Source: Ctena decussata | Lineage: Eukaryota > Mollusca > Bivalvia > Lucinida > Lucinidae | DNA length: 64,000 nucleotides | Reading direction: 5' to 3' | Assembly: GCA_963989385.1 (NCBI GenBank) | Contig: OZ022499.1 | Span: 34,588,993 to 34,652,992 of the forward strand | In this document: positions 1 through 9,780 of the stretch, one piece after another | How the letters are laid out: each line of letters begins with the position of its first letter | Numbering within the stretch: the stretch's first letter is position 1 | Program-made: the position numbers and the translations under genes | Notes under the pieces: model-generated | Databases searched by the model: none | What the model was told of the DNA's origin: nothing | What the model saw: only the letters and a program-made list of their open reading frames with translations

Positions 1-1052
1 AGAAGGCTATGACTCCGTGTATCAGGTTGATTATCCTTGTAAAATGTTTGAAATGAACCCAGTAGGTATCTATCACTGGATCCTTGTTGAGTCCAAGTTT
101 ATTAATTCCTAAGTCTACGACTCAGTAGGGTCCAAACCAGACCCATGTAAAATGCATGTAACATGTTTCGAACGACAGGATGATACATATTTCAGCTGTG
201 CTATAAATTACTTTCGGCTGCTAAAATGCCAAATTAATTTTAATTAGATAGCATAATTCATATATTGGCTTCCCGTCATCTGTTCATCAACTTTTTTTAG
301 ACGGGGGCAGAATCGAGAAAGAAAAGTTACGCTAAACGTTTTAGGTACAAGGTAGCATATGGTCTTAGTTTAAAGAAAATTAAATTCCTTACAAGACCCA
401 GGGGGTTGCCAGCTCGAACTAATTGATTTTAATGGTACACGAGATCAAAGAAAATAGGTCCTGCTTTGTATCATTTTGGAATCCGAAAGCTTATATTTCA
501 CATTTTATGAGAGCACCATGGCCAAAAAAGCTGCACAATGTTATTGACTTTGATTAAATAAATGACTGTAAGCGTGATAAATATTAAGCAGATGAATTTT
601 TAGAAATAATAAAATGCAAAAATACAGTTGTATCGTTATTTAGCCTGTATTTACCCCACCCACTTTAGATTACAGTAGTCACTTCAGTATAACACAGTTC
701 TAAAATCTTTTTATATAGAAATATGCCACATGAGTCTGAAAATGTTCATTTCATTCTTTATATTTAATGACTTATAACTGCTATAAAACGCAACTTTCGT
801 TCATCAAGAATCAATTGTAAAATAATAACTATGCATTTAAACATCCCCTGCATATAAGCTTTGGTTTGTAACGCTTAAATAAATAATCTGTTAAGTGTAA
901 GAAACATAAGGGCAGCAAAATATTGGCAATAAAAGGCTGACAAACATTGAGAGTCGTCAAAACATTATTTTCAGCTGTCGATAAAACATCTTAATCCAGC
1001 AATTGTAACGTAAGCTACCATATAATGACATGAAACTAAGGCAGCGAATATA
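1..1052. other. Intron of methyltransferase paralogue 1 (duplicated block, left part)
   Basis: Positions 1-398 align closely with 45338-45734, inside intron 3 of the complete methyltransferase gene, and 1021-1052 aligns with 45737-45768. The roughly 620 bp at 399-1020 has no counterpart in copy 2, where the flanks nearly abut, so it is either an insertion here or a deletion there. I saw no terminal repeat on it. Exon 3 in copy 2 ends about 750 bp before the homologous point, which places exon 3 of this paralogue just left of the window. No coding sequence seen. Confidence 0.75.
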
Positions 1053-1352
1053 CGAGGGTTGTTCCAGAAGTAATGTCACTCCATCTCTAAAATCGCATAT
1101 AATGGAGCGAATGTTACAAAATTTCAAATCGAGGTACCTTGATTTATTTTCAGTATGCTCTTAAAATATCAAATCGATGTTTCACTTCGTTATTAAGATA
1201 TAGAACTATAACTTAGGCAGGGTAAAGAAATGCGCCCCACGTCAAATACGTTATTAACGTCTAGGATGACGTTACCTTATCTTTTTACTGGATACTATAT
1301 CATTCCTTCTCAAAGTAACGTCCTTGGTGCTCAACACAGCGCTGATGTCCGA

Positions 1353-2536
1353 TCACCCATTTACGGAAGACTTCAGCGTACCAGTCCTTTGGAAGAGTGA
1401 ATATACTTTTGCACAAGCTGCCTTCAAATGGTCAAGGTCCGGGAAATGAGCCCCACGGAGTTTTTCTTTGAGATGAGGAAAGAGTGCGAAATCACACGGC
1501 GCCAAATCTGGGCTATAGTGTGGGTGCTGTAGTGTTTCCATCCCGAGGACATCAATGGTGAGTTTAGTTTCTCCTGCCGTGTACGAGGTAGCGTTGTCAT
1601 GGTGAAGAATACATCTCTGGATGTTTTCATAGAAATGACTTCTTTTCTTTCGTAACGCCGTCATCAGATCTTTGGATAACACCTGCAAATGCGAAGATGA
1701 GCATGTGTTGATTTGATAAAGGATTACGCATTACATTTTAATACATGTAGACATACACTCCTATCAATAAAAATTCATAATTATGTAGCCTACCTTTGAA
1801 TAATACTCTGCATTTATCGCCTGGCCCTTCGAAACTGCATTTTGCACAAGCTGACTGCAAATGGTCAAGGTCCGGGAAATGAGCCCAACGGAGTTTTTCT
1901 TTAAAATGAGGAAAGAGTCCATATAAAAAAGACAATAAACGTGTTTTCCAACCGTCCTGCTAACCAGAGCCTTCTTTGGGGATGGCGAACTGGTGTGCGT
2001 CCACTGGCTGGACTGCATCTTGGATTCAGGGTCATAGAAATAGACCCATGTTTCGTCAACAGTGATGATACGCTGAAGAAACGCTCCGCCATCTTTCTTC
2101 CACCGCCGAAGGATTTCTGCGATTCTTGCACGCGTGCAGCCATTTCTTCGTTTTTCAGTAACCTAGGGACCCATCTGGCACTAACACGCCCCAATTGTAA
2201 CTTCTCATTCAATATTCTTTGAACAGTCCCATAGCTTAGGTCCAAGTCTTCACACAAACTTCGAACCGTGGAACGACGTTCTCCATTAATGGCGTCGGAA
2301 ATTAAAGTAACGTTCTCGTCCGACATGGCACATACTGGTCTACCGTTTCTTTGACGATCCTCTAAAGACTCGTCCCCATCATTGTAACGCTCATACCACC
2401 TGTACACTAGCCTCCTGTTCACTGTTTTATCGACGTTTGCCTTGTTTATCATTTGCACAGTCTCTAACGGTGATTTTCCCAGCTTGAAACAAAACAGCAT
2501 AGCAGATCGCTGTGGCGTTTTGTCAGAAATCGACAT
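1353..2536 (-). pseudogene. mariner transposase, frameshifted and rearranged
   Basis: The protein starts at 2536 with a paired-like helix-turn-helix region (HTH_48 type: residues about 10-67, ending in a leD.. GRP block). A second DNA-binding segment follows to about 2110. The frame then breaks: the first catalytic motif, TVDETWV, lies near 2050-2070 in another frame. The end of the catalytic core is intact at 1353-1688, with the second Asp in HHDNA (codon 1596-1598) and the third in SPDLAPCDF (codon 1491-1493). These are separated by 34 residues, the D34D signature of mariner. Between the motifs, 1840-1918 repeats 1408-1487 (the LFPHLKEKLR region) where different sequence would be expected. 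Residues around NAEYYSK continue in frame across a GT..AG gap (1683-1793) into VLSKDL. Family membership is certain; this copy could not encode an active enzyme as it stands. Confidence 0.9.
1683..1793 (-). other. Intron-like 111-bp insert inside the mariner transposase
   Basis: On the - strand the coding sequence reads ..TATTCAAAG, then GTAGGC..TTTGCAG, then GTGTTATCC... Removing exactly the GT..AG segment rejoins NAEYYSK to VLSKDL in one frame, matching the continuous arrangement known in mariner transposases. The insert is AT-rich, unlike the coding sequence. Mariner genes are normally intronless, so this is either a recently acquired intron, a host-spliced fragment or a coincidental insertion. 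Confidence 0.6.
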
Positions 2537-2924
2537 TTTCTCCCTCAGCAGTAGCGAGCGGCAACACTGTCTAGCGCACTTAAAACTGTGATGACGTCAT
2601 AAAAGTTGTAACGGCAGATGGCAGAAAGACGTCACTTCATTCCATTAAAATTTCATCTTATTTGGCGCGTTATTTTTATATCAAATAGTGACAAACTTTC
2701 AAAATTATGTTTGTGAAATGAACGTTATTTTAGCGTGCGGCGCAATGGCGACAGTGGTATTCTTAAGATTTCTGTATATTTAAAACTGAAAAATCCTCGA
2801 AAATACTATTTTACCCGTTAATCAGAATTGAATTAGTGTACATCCTAAAATAAATTTATAAGGATGCTACTACGAATAAGCGCACAGTGGACACAGTGAC
2901 ATTACTTCTGGATCAACCCTTGTA

Positions 2925-5900
2925 TATAGACCAAAAAAAATTATAAGGTCGAAAGTTTCTTCTAAATGATCAAGAACACCCTTGTAAATAACAGATTTTG
3001 TACCCTCGAACGCATATGATGCTTCAGGTGGTGGCAATTGCATATTTTTCCTTTTTTTCATTACATTACCCTACAAACAGTTTAGATGATTGGATAAAGT
3101 AAGAGCTGTACAAAATAAATTCAGGTCATGAATATTCTTACTAAATATCCAATCATTTAATATCCAAGGAGCAAAATGAAGTTTTGAAAATGTCAGTCAA
3201 CAGTCATAATAGTAACGTACAAAACAGTAACATAAAAAAGAAAAAAATAATCAGAAAACAAATATAACAGTGACATGAAAACAAATGTAATCATGTGGCC
3301 TTACTGAAATACGCTATCATTTATTTTCAAGTTAGTTAAGAAGACCGCTAGATAGTTTTTAATTAGTTTATGTAGTTGTGGTGTAAGCAGCTGAAGAGAG
3401 AATGGAGCTTATTTCTAAGGAACTCAAACAAATTTGACAAAGACTTGTAGATTAAAGGAGAAACCGGTAAAGTTGTAGTATTATGTGTAATCCGTAATTT
3501 GTTTTACATATAAAGTAGTCAGGTGGACATGTTACCATAAAGAGACGTCTTTGTTTTTGTTATAGGCCTTCCAATTTTAATAGAAAATTTTTATCTTGTA
3601 TTTGAAAGATCAAAAGCAGTGACGCTAGATTATAAATTGTAGTTTGTTAATACTCACATTTTATGTCATTGAATAAGATTCTGACTAAGCTGTTTCAACG
3701 AATCAGTTCCTGTCTGAATTCAGTCTTTGTACGTTAGTATCAATTTTCTCACCTTTTGGTAAAAGAGCACTACTAGTATACGGAGATGTTAGTCATGAAG
3801 CAGGATTGTCTTTCTTGCGGAGTCTGTCGAAATCTTACGCGTATAAACCTATCTGTAAAGCAACATCGCAATACTATTTTAAATCACATACCACAATTGA
3901 TAATACATACTCCTTGTTTTAATTTATCATTAGTACGTTTAGTGCCATTGTAATCCCGGCGAAGTGCTACCAACGTTACCCGTCTATCTTGATCTAATCA
4001 GCTGCACTACAATATGTTGTTGTCATAAAGATGTAGCCCCAGAAAATGTTATTTTTGTTAGGTTTTCGACTCAGTGTATTCCATCATAAACATGTTTCAG
4101 GATTGCATTATTAGCTGTAACGTTATCAATGTAGTCTAAGGCAGACAATACCCATCAACGTCCCCAAAGCTTATACAAACATGTTTTATTAACAGGAACA
4201 ATATGTCACGAAAAAGTTACATGTATTTCAATCAGAAAACCCTAAATGCACATATTTCTTTGGACATTATGTACTGTTATTTGTCAGCGACGATAGTTTG
4301 ATTAGCAGTAAACTTCATTAATAAGTATTAGTTACGCAAGGAAAAATTGCAACACAATAAGATTATGTGTGTAAAACGTAGATAAGTAGATGAATTGACA
4401 CATTTTAAATTACGCCTTAGCATATATTTTATACGATACCAATATTATTTGTTGATAACGAAGTCGGGAATACTTCATCATTATTTTCACATATTTAGTT
4501 TGTCTGATTAATGGTTTGCATAATGGATTGTTGTTAACGTTTTTCTTGTCCGTTTAGCTGCTGTTTCCTTACTACATGGTGCTGTTAATAATAATTTCAA
4601 TGTATCACAAAAGACTCTTAATACAGCATTGTTAAACATTGATATATAATTCGTTTTCTATTTGCCATTTCATTAAGTGGAAAATAAGTCTGTGGAACTT
4701 TAATATTTGCAAAATAAGATACTTTGTTAATGAAAAGTTACTCATTGTTTCCGCTTTAAAGGGACTCTATAGGAAACTGTTTAATAAGCAATGGTCAGAC
4801 CGAAAAGAGACAGGAACAACAAATATAAGCAAAGATGATCATAAAACAAACTATTCTTCTAACAGATTGGGACTTTGCTTCAACAGATTACGACGCGAGG
4901 ATCTACATAATGTGACCACATAAAGCAGTGTACTAAGGATTCATTATAGCGTAATGGCATAATGAAGATGTTCCTAGAATAACAATACATGCAGTTTTAA
5001 ATGAGCCATTTTCCTAGTAAATGTAAATTATTCCGTTAGATGTACACAAGTATGGTTTAAATACTCTGCTAGGTCCTAAGGAAGTGTTCACGTTCGCATT
5101 TACATATAACCTTCAGTTTCTGCAGATATTTTACATAAACTTTTTATATTTTTATTCACTTAGTAGCACATTCTTTCATTTAGGTGTAATACTTGGATTC
5201 TATTTTACTGAAATATGTAACAGTAACATGTTATTTACGTAAAAAGTATGCAAACACCAGGAACTGAAACAATCAAAATCCAAATCCAGCCCTCAAACCA
5301 TAGTTGGAAACAACTAAGATTACAAATAATCAAGATACAGAGAACATATGGCCAACCGAGTGAGCAGCTTGTTCCCAAAAGGTGGCCACTCAGCAACCCA
5401 AACCGAACCAAAAATAATAAGAACATACATAAGGTAAAACATCACAGAAACTCTGACACCAAAAACAGGCAACAGAGAACCTCAACAGAACTACCGCCTT
5501 GGAACGGTCAGTAATGAATTACTGGGGGGCTTAAATCGATTTTACAGGCCCAACCTCACCCTCAGTTTCTGAAGTGGTACAAAACATTTAGTTGGTTGTT
5601 CGGTTCGCATGATAACCCTCCAACTCGTCAATGAATCATCACGGTAAACACATAAATCAAATTTCAACACCATGAAGAAGCAAAGACGAGGACTCAACAG
5701 ATACAACGGGCCGTTACTACCAAAAGTAGCTGACAATAAATAATGACCTGATGATAGTTATTCTAATATTTGGAAATAAATAAGTGGGAAAGTGATTATA
5801 AAAAAAAAACACACAAAAAAACACACACACACACATAAAAATGAGTCTGCCATCAGTCTGACTGTTGCATTTATATGTGAAACTGATCGATGTAGAAATT

Positions 5901-6654
5901 CTGGATTATATACTCTCATACTTTGCTTCCTTGAAAATATAAGCAATTAGCATCCAATAAATAGATGTTGGTAAATAATTTATAAACCTTCCACCTAACT
6001 ATATTGCGGTAGTAACAAGCTGCATTGAAAGCCCCAAAAGTAATGTTATGCAGAAATCACAAATTTGGTTTGGTGGGTGGGATAATTACCTCTTTTTCAA
6101 ACGATTTTTTGAGTGTCAAACGTTTTTAACCATATTTAGGAAACTATTTTAATGTTTGTATTCAAATTGGGTTGTTCTCGGATGGATAAAGTATATTTAA
6201 GTGTCTGTAAAGAAAGCACTAACATCTGTTATGGTTTGATTGTACGATTTTAAGTGGGCATTTAAACAATTTCAGAGTTGCAACGCCTATTTTCACACTC
6301 CTAGATATTAGTAATTTTGAAAGAAAATAACAAACTGCTTGTACCCAACATGTTTAGCGTACCCATTTTAAAGACAATGTTCTCTAATCTGCCCCAAACT
6401 ATTTGATCAAATTTTGAAGGTTTATCGACACTGAAGAAGTTAAATACAGATACACAACTGCCACATCAAATGTGGTATAAGTACAGTGTACATGTATTTT
6501 TCTATTTTGAAAGATACAAATAATAATAATATAACAAAAATGATATTTGTTAGTATAAATGTCTTCTTTTTCTAAGTTAAGACCAGTTTTACCTTAAACA
6601 AAATTTGTTTCGCATATTAAAATGGGAAAGTATTAATTTCATATTTCACGATAG
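2925..6654. other. Intron of paralogue 1, mostly unique AT-rich DNA
   Basis: Positions 2925-3040 still match 45772-45890 of copy 2; beyond that the two introns diverge. Apart from the repeat at 5230-5730 and a CA/A-rich tract at about 5797-5838, I see no gene, RNA or clear transposon here. Several open frames of 60-95 codons have no recognisable domain and are treated as chance. Confidence 0.6.
5230..5730 (+). repeat. Dispersed repeat with CCGCCTTGGAACGGTCAG / GGGGGGCTTAA core
   Basis: The stretch from about 5440 to 5720 matches the reverse complement of about 57900-58150. Shared landmarks are CCGCCTTGGAACGGTCAG followed by GGGGGGCTTAAA, and later CAATGAATCATCAC. A third degenerate copy lies at 51590-51830. 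The 88-codon frame at 5248-5514 is contained in the repeat and is unlikely to be a gene. Family name unknown to me. Confidence 0.65.
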
Positions 6655-6896
6655 GAACAGGATGGACATATACATGTAAGTATATTAATCTTCTATCACT
6701 GATATCTGACATTTCGAAAATCATTTTTGTTTCCCTTTCACTGTTTAGAGGATGTTTCACAGGACATAAGAACGTCAAACTTAATGCTAAAATTCAAGTT
6801 TATGCTTATATTAATAATAATGAACTGATTGTTGACCATATAATTACATGATAGTCACACCACACTATTGATAACGCTCTGTGTTTTTTTTTACAG

Positions 6897-7140
6897 TAAA
6901 CTCCTAAGTCCAGGCGGACATCTGATGATTATGGACGCTATGGAGTGTACACGGTATGCTGTAGATAACATGGTTTTTCGGTATCTTAGTTTAACGAAAG
7001 AAGATCTTATACTTGCTTTTGAAAGCTCGGGGTTCAAGATTGAACAATTAGAAATAGAAGAAATGGGTGCCTACCCTGATTCGGAATGTACGACCACGGA
7101 TGTCAAATCAGTGTATTCTGTTGTGGCAAGGAAAATGTAA
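6897..7140 (+). CDS. Terminal exon of an NNMT/PNMT/TEMT-family methyltransferase (paralogue 1)
   Basis: A polypyrimidine tract and TTTTTTTTTACAG acceptor precede 6897, and the stop codon ends at 7140. Taken in the same phase as the complete paralogue (two bases carried from the preceding exon), it encodes 81 residues. They hold the LLSPGGHLMIMDAMEC motif after the Rossmann core, the substrate-side segment (YAVDNMVFRYLSL), the KEDLILAFESSGFKIEQLEIEEMG block and the closing SVYSVVARKM, a typical family C-terminus. It is closely similar to 53955-54189 but has three extra codons near the end (GAYP and SECTTT regions) and at least eight amino-acid replacements. Exons 1-3 are not in the window; by the duplication offset, exon 3 should lie less than 1 kb to the left. 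A candidate poly(A) signal AATAAA is at 7440-7445. It could be a working gene or a partial duplicate; the open frame and intact acceptor favour a working gene. Confidence 0.88.
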
Positions 7141-7840
7141 CTATCATCCAGATAACAGCTAGTGAACGATGATTATTTATGCATTTAATTTAACATTTTT
7201 ATCATATAAATGGGAAAAGTAGAAACGAAGGAATAGCATTGGAATTACAGGTTTGATCTCACAACGCGTTTCACTACTATAGTATATTTTCAAGAGACAG
7301 AAAAATGAAATAGAAATCTGGCGATAATATTGTTACCTTGTCAACATTCGATTCTAAATATCCGTAATTGGTTCAGGCAACTGCTCAATAAGATTGTTTG
7401 CCATAGCTACTGAAATCATGAAAAGGTCAAAGTTACTGTAATAAATTAAACTTTTCAGTAGACCTGGCTATCGCCTCGGACAATATTGGTATTCTGGTGA
7501 ATATCACATCATATCCAATGCCTCCATAGTCAATATTTCATAGAATTTTCTTTCGTAGTCCTCTGAGTCACATTGTTTTGGAAGCAACAGCAGAAATGGC
7601 TAAGTTGTAGTTGTAACTAGAATGATGAAACCGGCAAAATGTCCAAACAATCCACTGTGACCGTAAGGTCGGAAAAGTTTAAAACTGTGTTTCGTGCCAA
7701 TCAGTTCAAAACTTTGGTTGCTATGTGAACTTGTCATTGATGAGAAAACTACAAAATGGATCTTTATGCCTTAGTAGTGTAGACATAAGGACAAATATTC
7801 TATAGCAAGGTACCTTAGATAATCTTGCAACCAGACATAC

Positions 7841-8059
7841 CATATTTATAAAACGACTTAAGTGGTTGCTTTGCTATTGCTAAGGCTACATTTCTATGAA
7901 GGAGGTTCTCTACAACTATGGAATTTGCTCTGGAGGAACAGTCTTTTTTCAGACTGTTTCCCCTGAGCAAATTCCATAGTTGTAGGGATTCTCCGTCATA
8001 GAAATTCTGCTTTAGCAACAAAATAGCAACGACTGAAGTCGTTTTATGAATACGGCCCC
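7841..8059. mobile_element. Foldback MITE (family ccGTATTCATAAAACGAC)
   Basis: The 219-bp sequence folds back on itself. Its arms contain ATAAAACGACTTAAGTGG near the left end and the complement ending GTTTTATGAATACGGCCCC at the right, with a second inner inverted pair around CTACAACTATGGAATTTGCTC. It is flanked by AGACATAC at 7833-7840 and 8060-8067. The tandem sister unit at 8348-8395 lacks it and serves as an empty site. A relative is at 11617-11839. Confidence 0.85.
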
Positions 8060-8060
8060 A

Positions 8061-8597
8061 GACATACTATATTGGGTCGATTTCATAATTGGCTTGATTT
8101 CCATAGCTGCTACTAAAATGTTGAAAATGACAAAGCATTAAAACCAACAGATCTGTAGCTATATGACTTGAAAAGCTGAAACGGTAGAAATGTTGACTAT
8201 TCCTTACTACCAAATTATTTTACTATTCAGAATTTATTTTCACTGCAGCTGTTTTGTGCCGTTTGGCGGCTGTAAAACGTCTCTCTGAAGTGCAGATAGT
8301 ATTTTCAGATAGTAGTATAGACATAAGGACAAATATTCTATAGCAAGGTACATTAGATAATCTTGCGACCAGACATACGATATTATGTCAATTTCATAAT
8401 TGTCTTGATTTCCATAGCTGCTACCGAAATGTTGAAAATGACAAAGCAGTGAAATCAACAGATCTGTAGCTATATGACTGGAAAAGCTGAAACGGTAGAA
8501 ATGTTGACTATTCCTTACTACCAAATGATCCTACTATTCAGAATTTATTTTCACTGTAGCTGTTTTGTGCCGTGTGGCGGCTGTAAAACGTCTGCCC
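8061..8597 (+). repeat. Local tandem doubling of about 310 bp
   Basis: Sequence 8061-8287 (from AGACATACTATATTGGG through the GGCGGCTGTAAAACGTCT landmark) is repeated at 8371-8597 with minor changes. The segment 7778-7840 is also repeated at 8308-8370. Copy 2 of the large duplication has this unit only once (55582-55800), so the doubling is specific to copy 1. Confidence 0.85.
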
Positions 8598-8684
8598 GTA
8601 TATCATCACAGTGCAGATAGTATTTTCGGGTCCTTTGGGGTCATTGAGTTAATTTAGAGTATATTGAAAGTAGGGTTCTGCTAA

Positions 8685-9110
8685 AGCCAGTGCTAGGGGG
8701 GCGTGGCTGGTGTTGCACATTTGATTACTGATCATGAGAACTCAGTTAAACAGAGCCAGACTCTGTTTTTTTTTTTTGTTTTGTTTTGATGCATTCCGTG
8801 CTTCCAAAAGTTTGTACTGTTCTGAACTTATTGAACATGAACAGTTTTTCATGTCTGGTTTGGTCCAGTACCTAAGTTGTCTTGGCAATTAAAGTTGACA
8901 CTGACATTCAATGGCAAAATCGCCTTTTTATACATGTACCGTAGCAGTGGATATATAATTACAAAGCCTTTACAGAAAGGTTTCTTAGATAACCTCTATC
9001 AGACATATCAGACATATGGTTTTGGCATCAATATCTTAATTTCCATGTACCGGAAATGCAAGGTGAGGCAAAATATCTAGAAAGAAAGAAACAACAACTC
9101 CACAGTAGTT
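8685..9110 (+). repeat. Single-copy counterpart of the poly-G-bounded 448-bp unit
   Basis: It begins GTGCTAGGGGGGCGTGGCTG and runs through the landmarks TTTGTACTGTTCTGAACTTA and CAGACATATCAGACATATGG. The same unit occurs twice in tandem at 55889-56337 and 56338-56785. Here the G run is only six long. No coding sense is evident. Confidence 0.8.
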
Positions 9111-9560
9111 ATACAATTGGAAAAGCTGAAACTTTGTAAAATTATTGTTGGCTTAGTCCTCTACATGTACCGGTATACTCTTTCTAATGCTATTTGGTTA
9201 AGACTTTTTGTCTCTACGAGAACTCAAAATTGTCTGACTTCCAGTTGGAAAATCTAATATTTGCTTCCACTGCACTGATATTATGATAAATCTTTCACTA
9301 AAATTTACATTTAAGTAACTGCATCAGACATATGGTGTCATATAATCATTCGCTTAGTTGCAATAACAACCAAAATGCTGAAAGTGACTGAATATTCGAA
9401 ATCAACCTTCGGTAGCTGTATGGCTGGAAAAGCGAAATATGCCATTGACTGTCCATGGGAAAATAAATTATCTACCCCTACTTCCTTTGCAGTGCAAATA
9501 TGAGGACATGTATTTTTTACAAACGACACACATGGTTTAAATTGCAAATCATAAATTGGG

Positions 9561-9780
9561 CTTGGTTTCCATAGCATTTTATACATTCTGAGTGTTAAGT
9601 CTTTATGATCGTAATTTAAACACATGTGATCAGTATCTATTTCTCTAAACTTTTTATGCTTCTTGTAAACTTGTTTATTGGTTGTGTTTGTACCCACTTG
9701 CTATGTCTTTTTTTTTGGCGAAAAGCATTGTAATATGTTTAATACAAATAAAGAATTTGTATTGTATTGTATTGTATTGA
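9561..9780 (+). repeat. 3' end of a probable non-LTR retroelement with (ATTGT)n tail
   Basis: The sequence reads through AATACAAATAAAG (a poly(A)-type signal) into GTATTGTATTGTATTG and then stops. An AATAAA followed by a short pentanucleotide tail is what a retroposon 3' end looks like. It begins where homology to copy 2 of the large duplication ends, which suggests it broke that boundary. No coding part is visible; the family is not identified. Confidence 0.45.

Larger units (their letters stand above)
1053..2922 (-). mobile_element. mariner-family DNA transposon, complete ends, damaged transposase
   Basis: Two terminal inverted repeats of about 28 bp bound the element. The left end begins CGAGGGTTGTTCCAGAAGTA and the right end, read in reverse, begins CAAGGGTTGATCCAGAAGTA. 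It is flanked by TA at 1051-1052 and 2923-2924, the target duplication expected of mariner. The sister copy of the host block (45761-45775) runs through the site without the element, so it is a true insertion that postdates the duplication. The 1870-bp length exceeds the usual mariner size of about 1.3 kb, partly because the coding region holds a 111-bp intron-like insert and an extra patch copied from itself. Confidence 0.93.
6655..9560. repeat. Segmental duplication, copy 1 (right part)
   Basis: This block is collinear with 53720-57215. It includes about 240 bp of intron, the terminal methyltransferase exon and about 2.4 kb of 3' flank. Differences from copy 2 are discrete events: a foldback element at 7841-8059, a roughly 310-bp local tandem doubling (8061-8287 versus 8371-8597), and absence of the 54328-54791 insert, the 55375-55581 MITE and the second 448-bp unit. 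Similarity stops at about 9560/57215. Confidence 0.88.

Noticed and set aside
5248..5514. 88-codon Lys/Asn/Gln-rich frame considered as a small gene
   Set aside because: It lies wholly in a repeat present at two other places, where the frame is not kept.
7440..7545. Words GAATATCACATCATATCCAATG near 7500 and 55010 considered as a separate mobile element
   Set aside because: They are single-arm remnants of the hairpin seen complete at 54651-54797 and fall within the duplicated block, so they are reported there.
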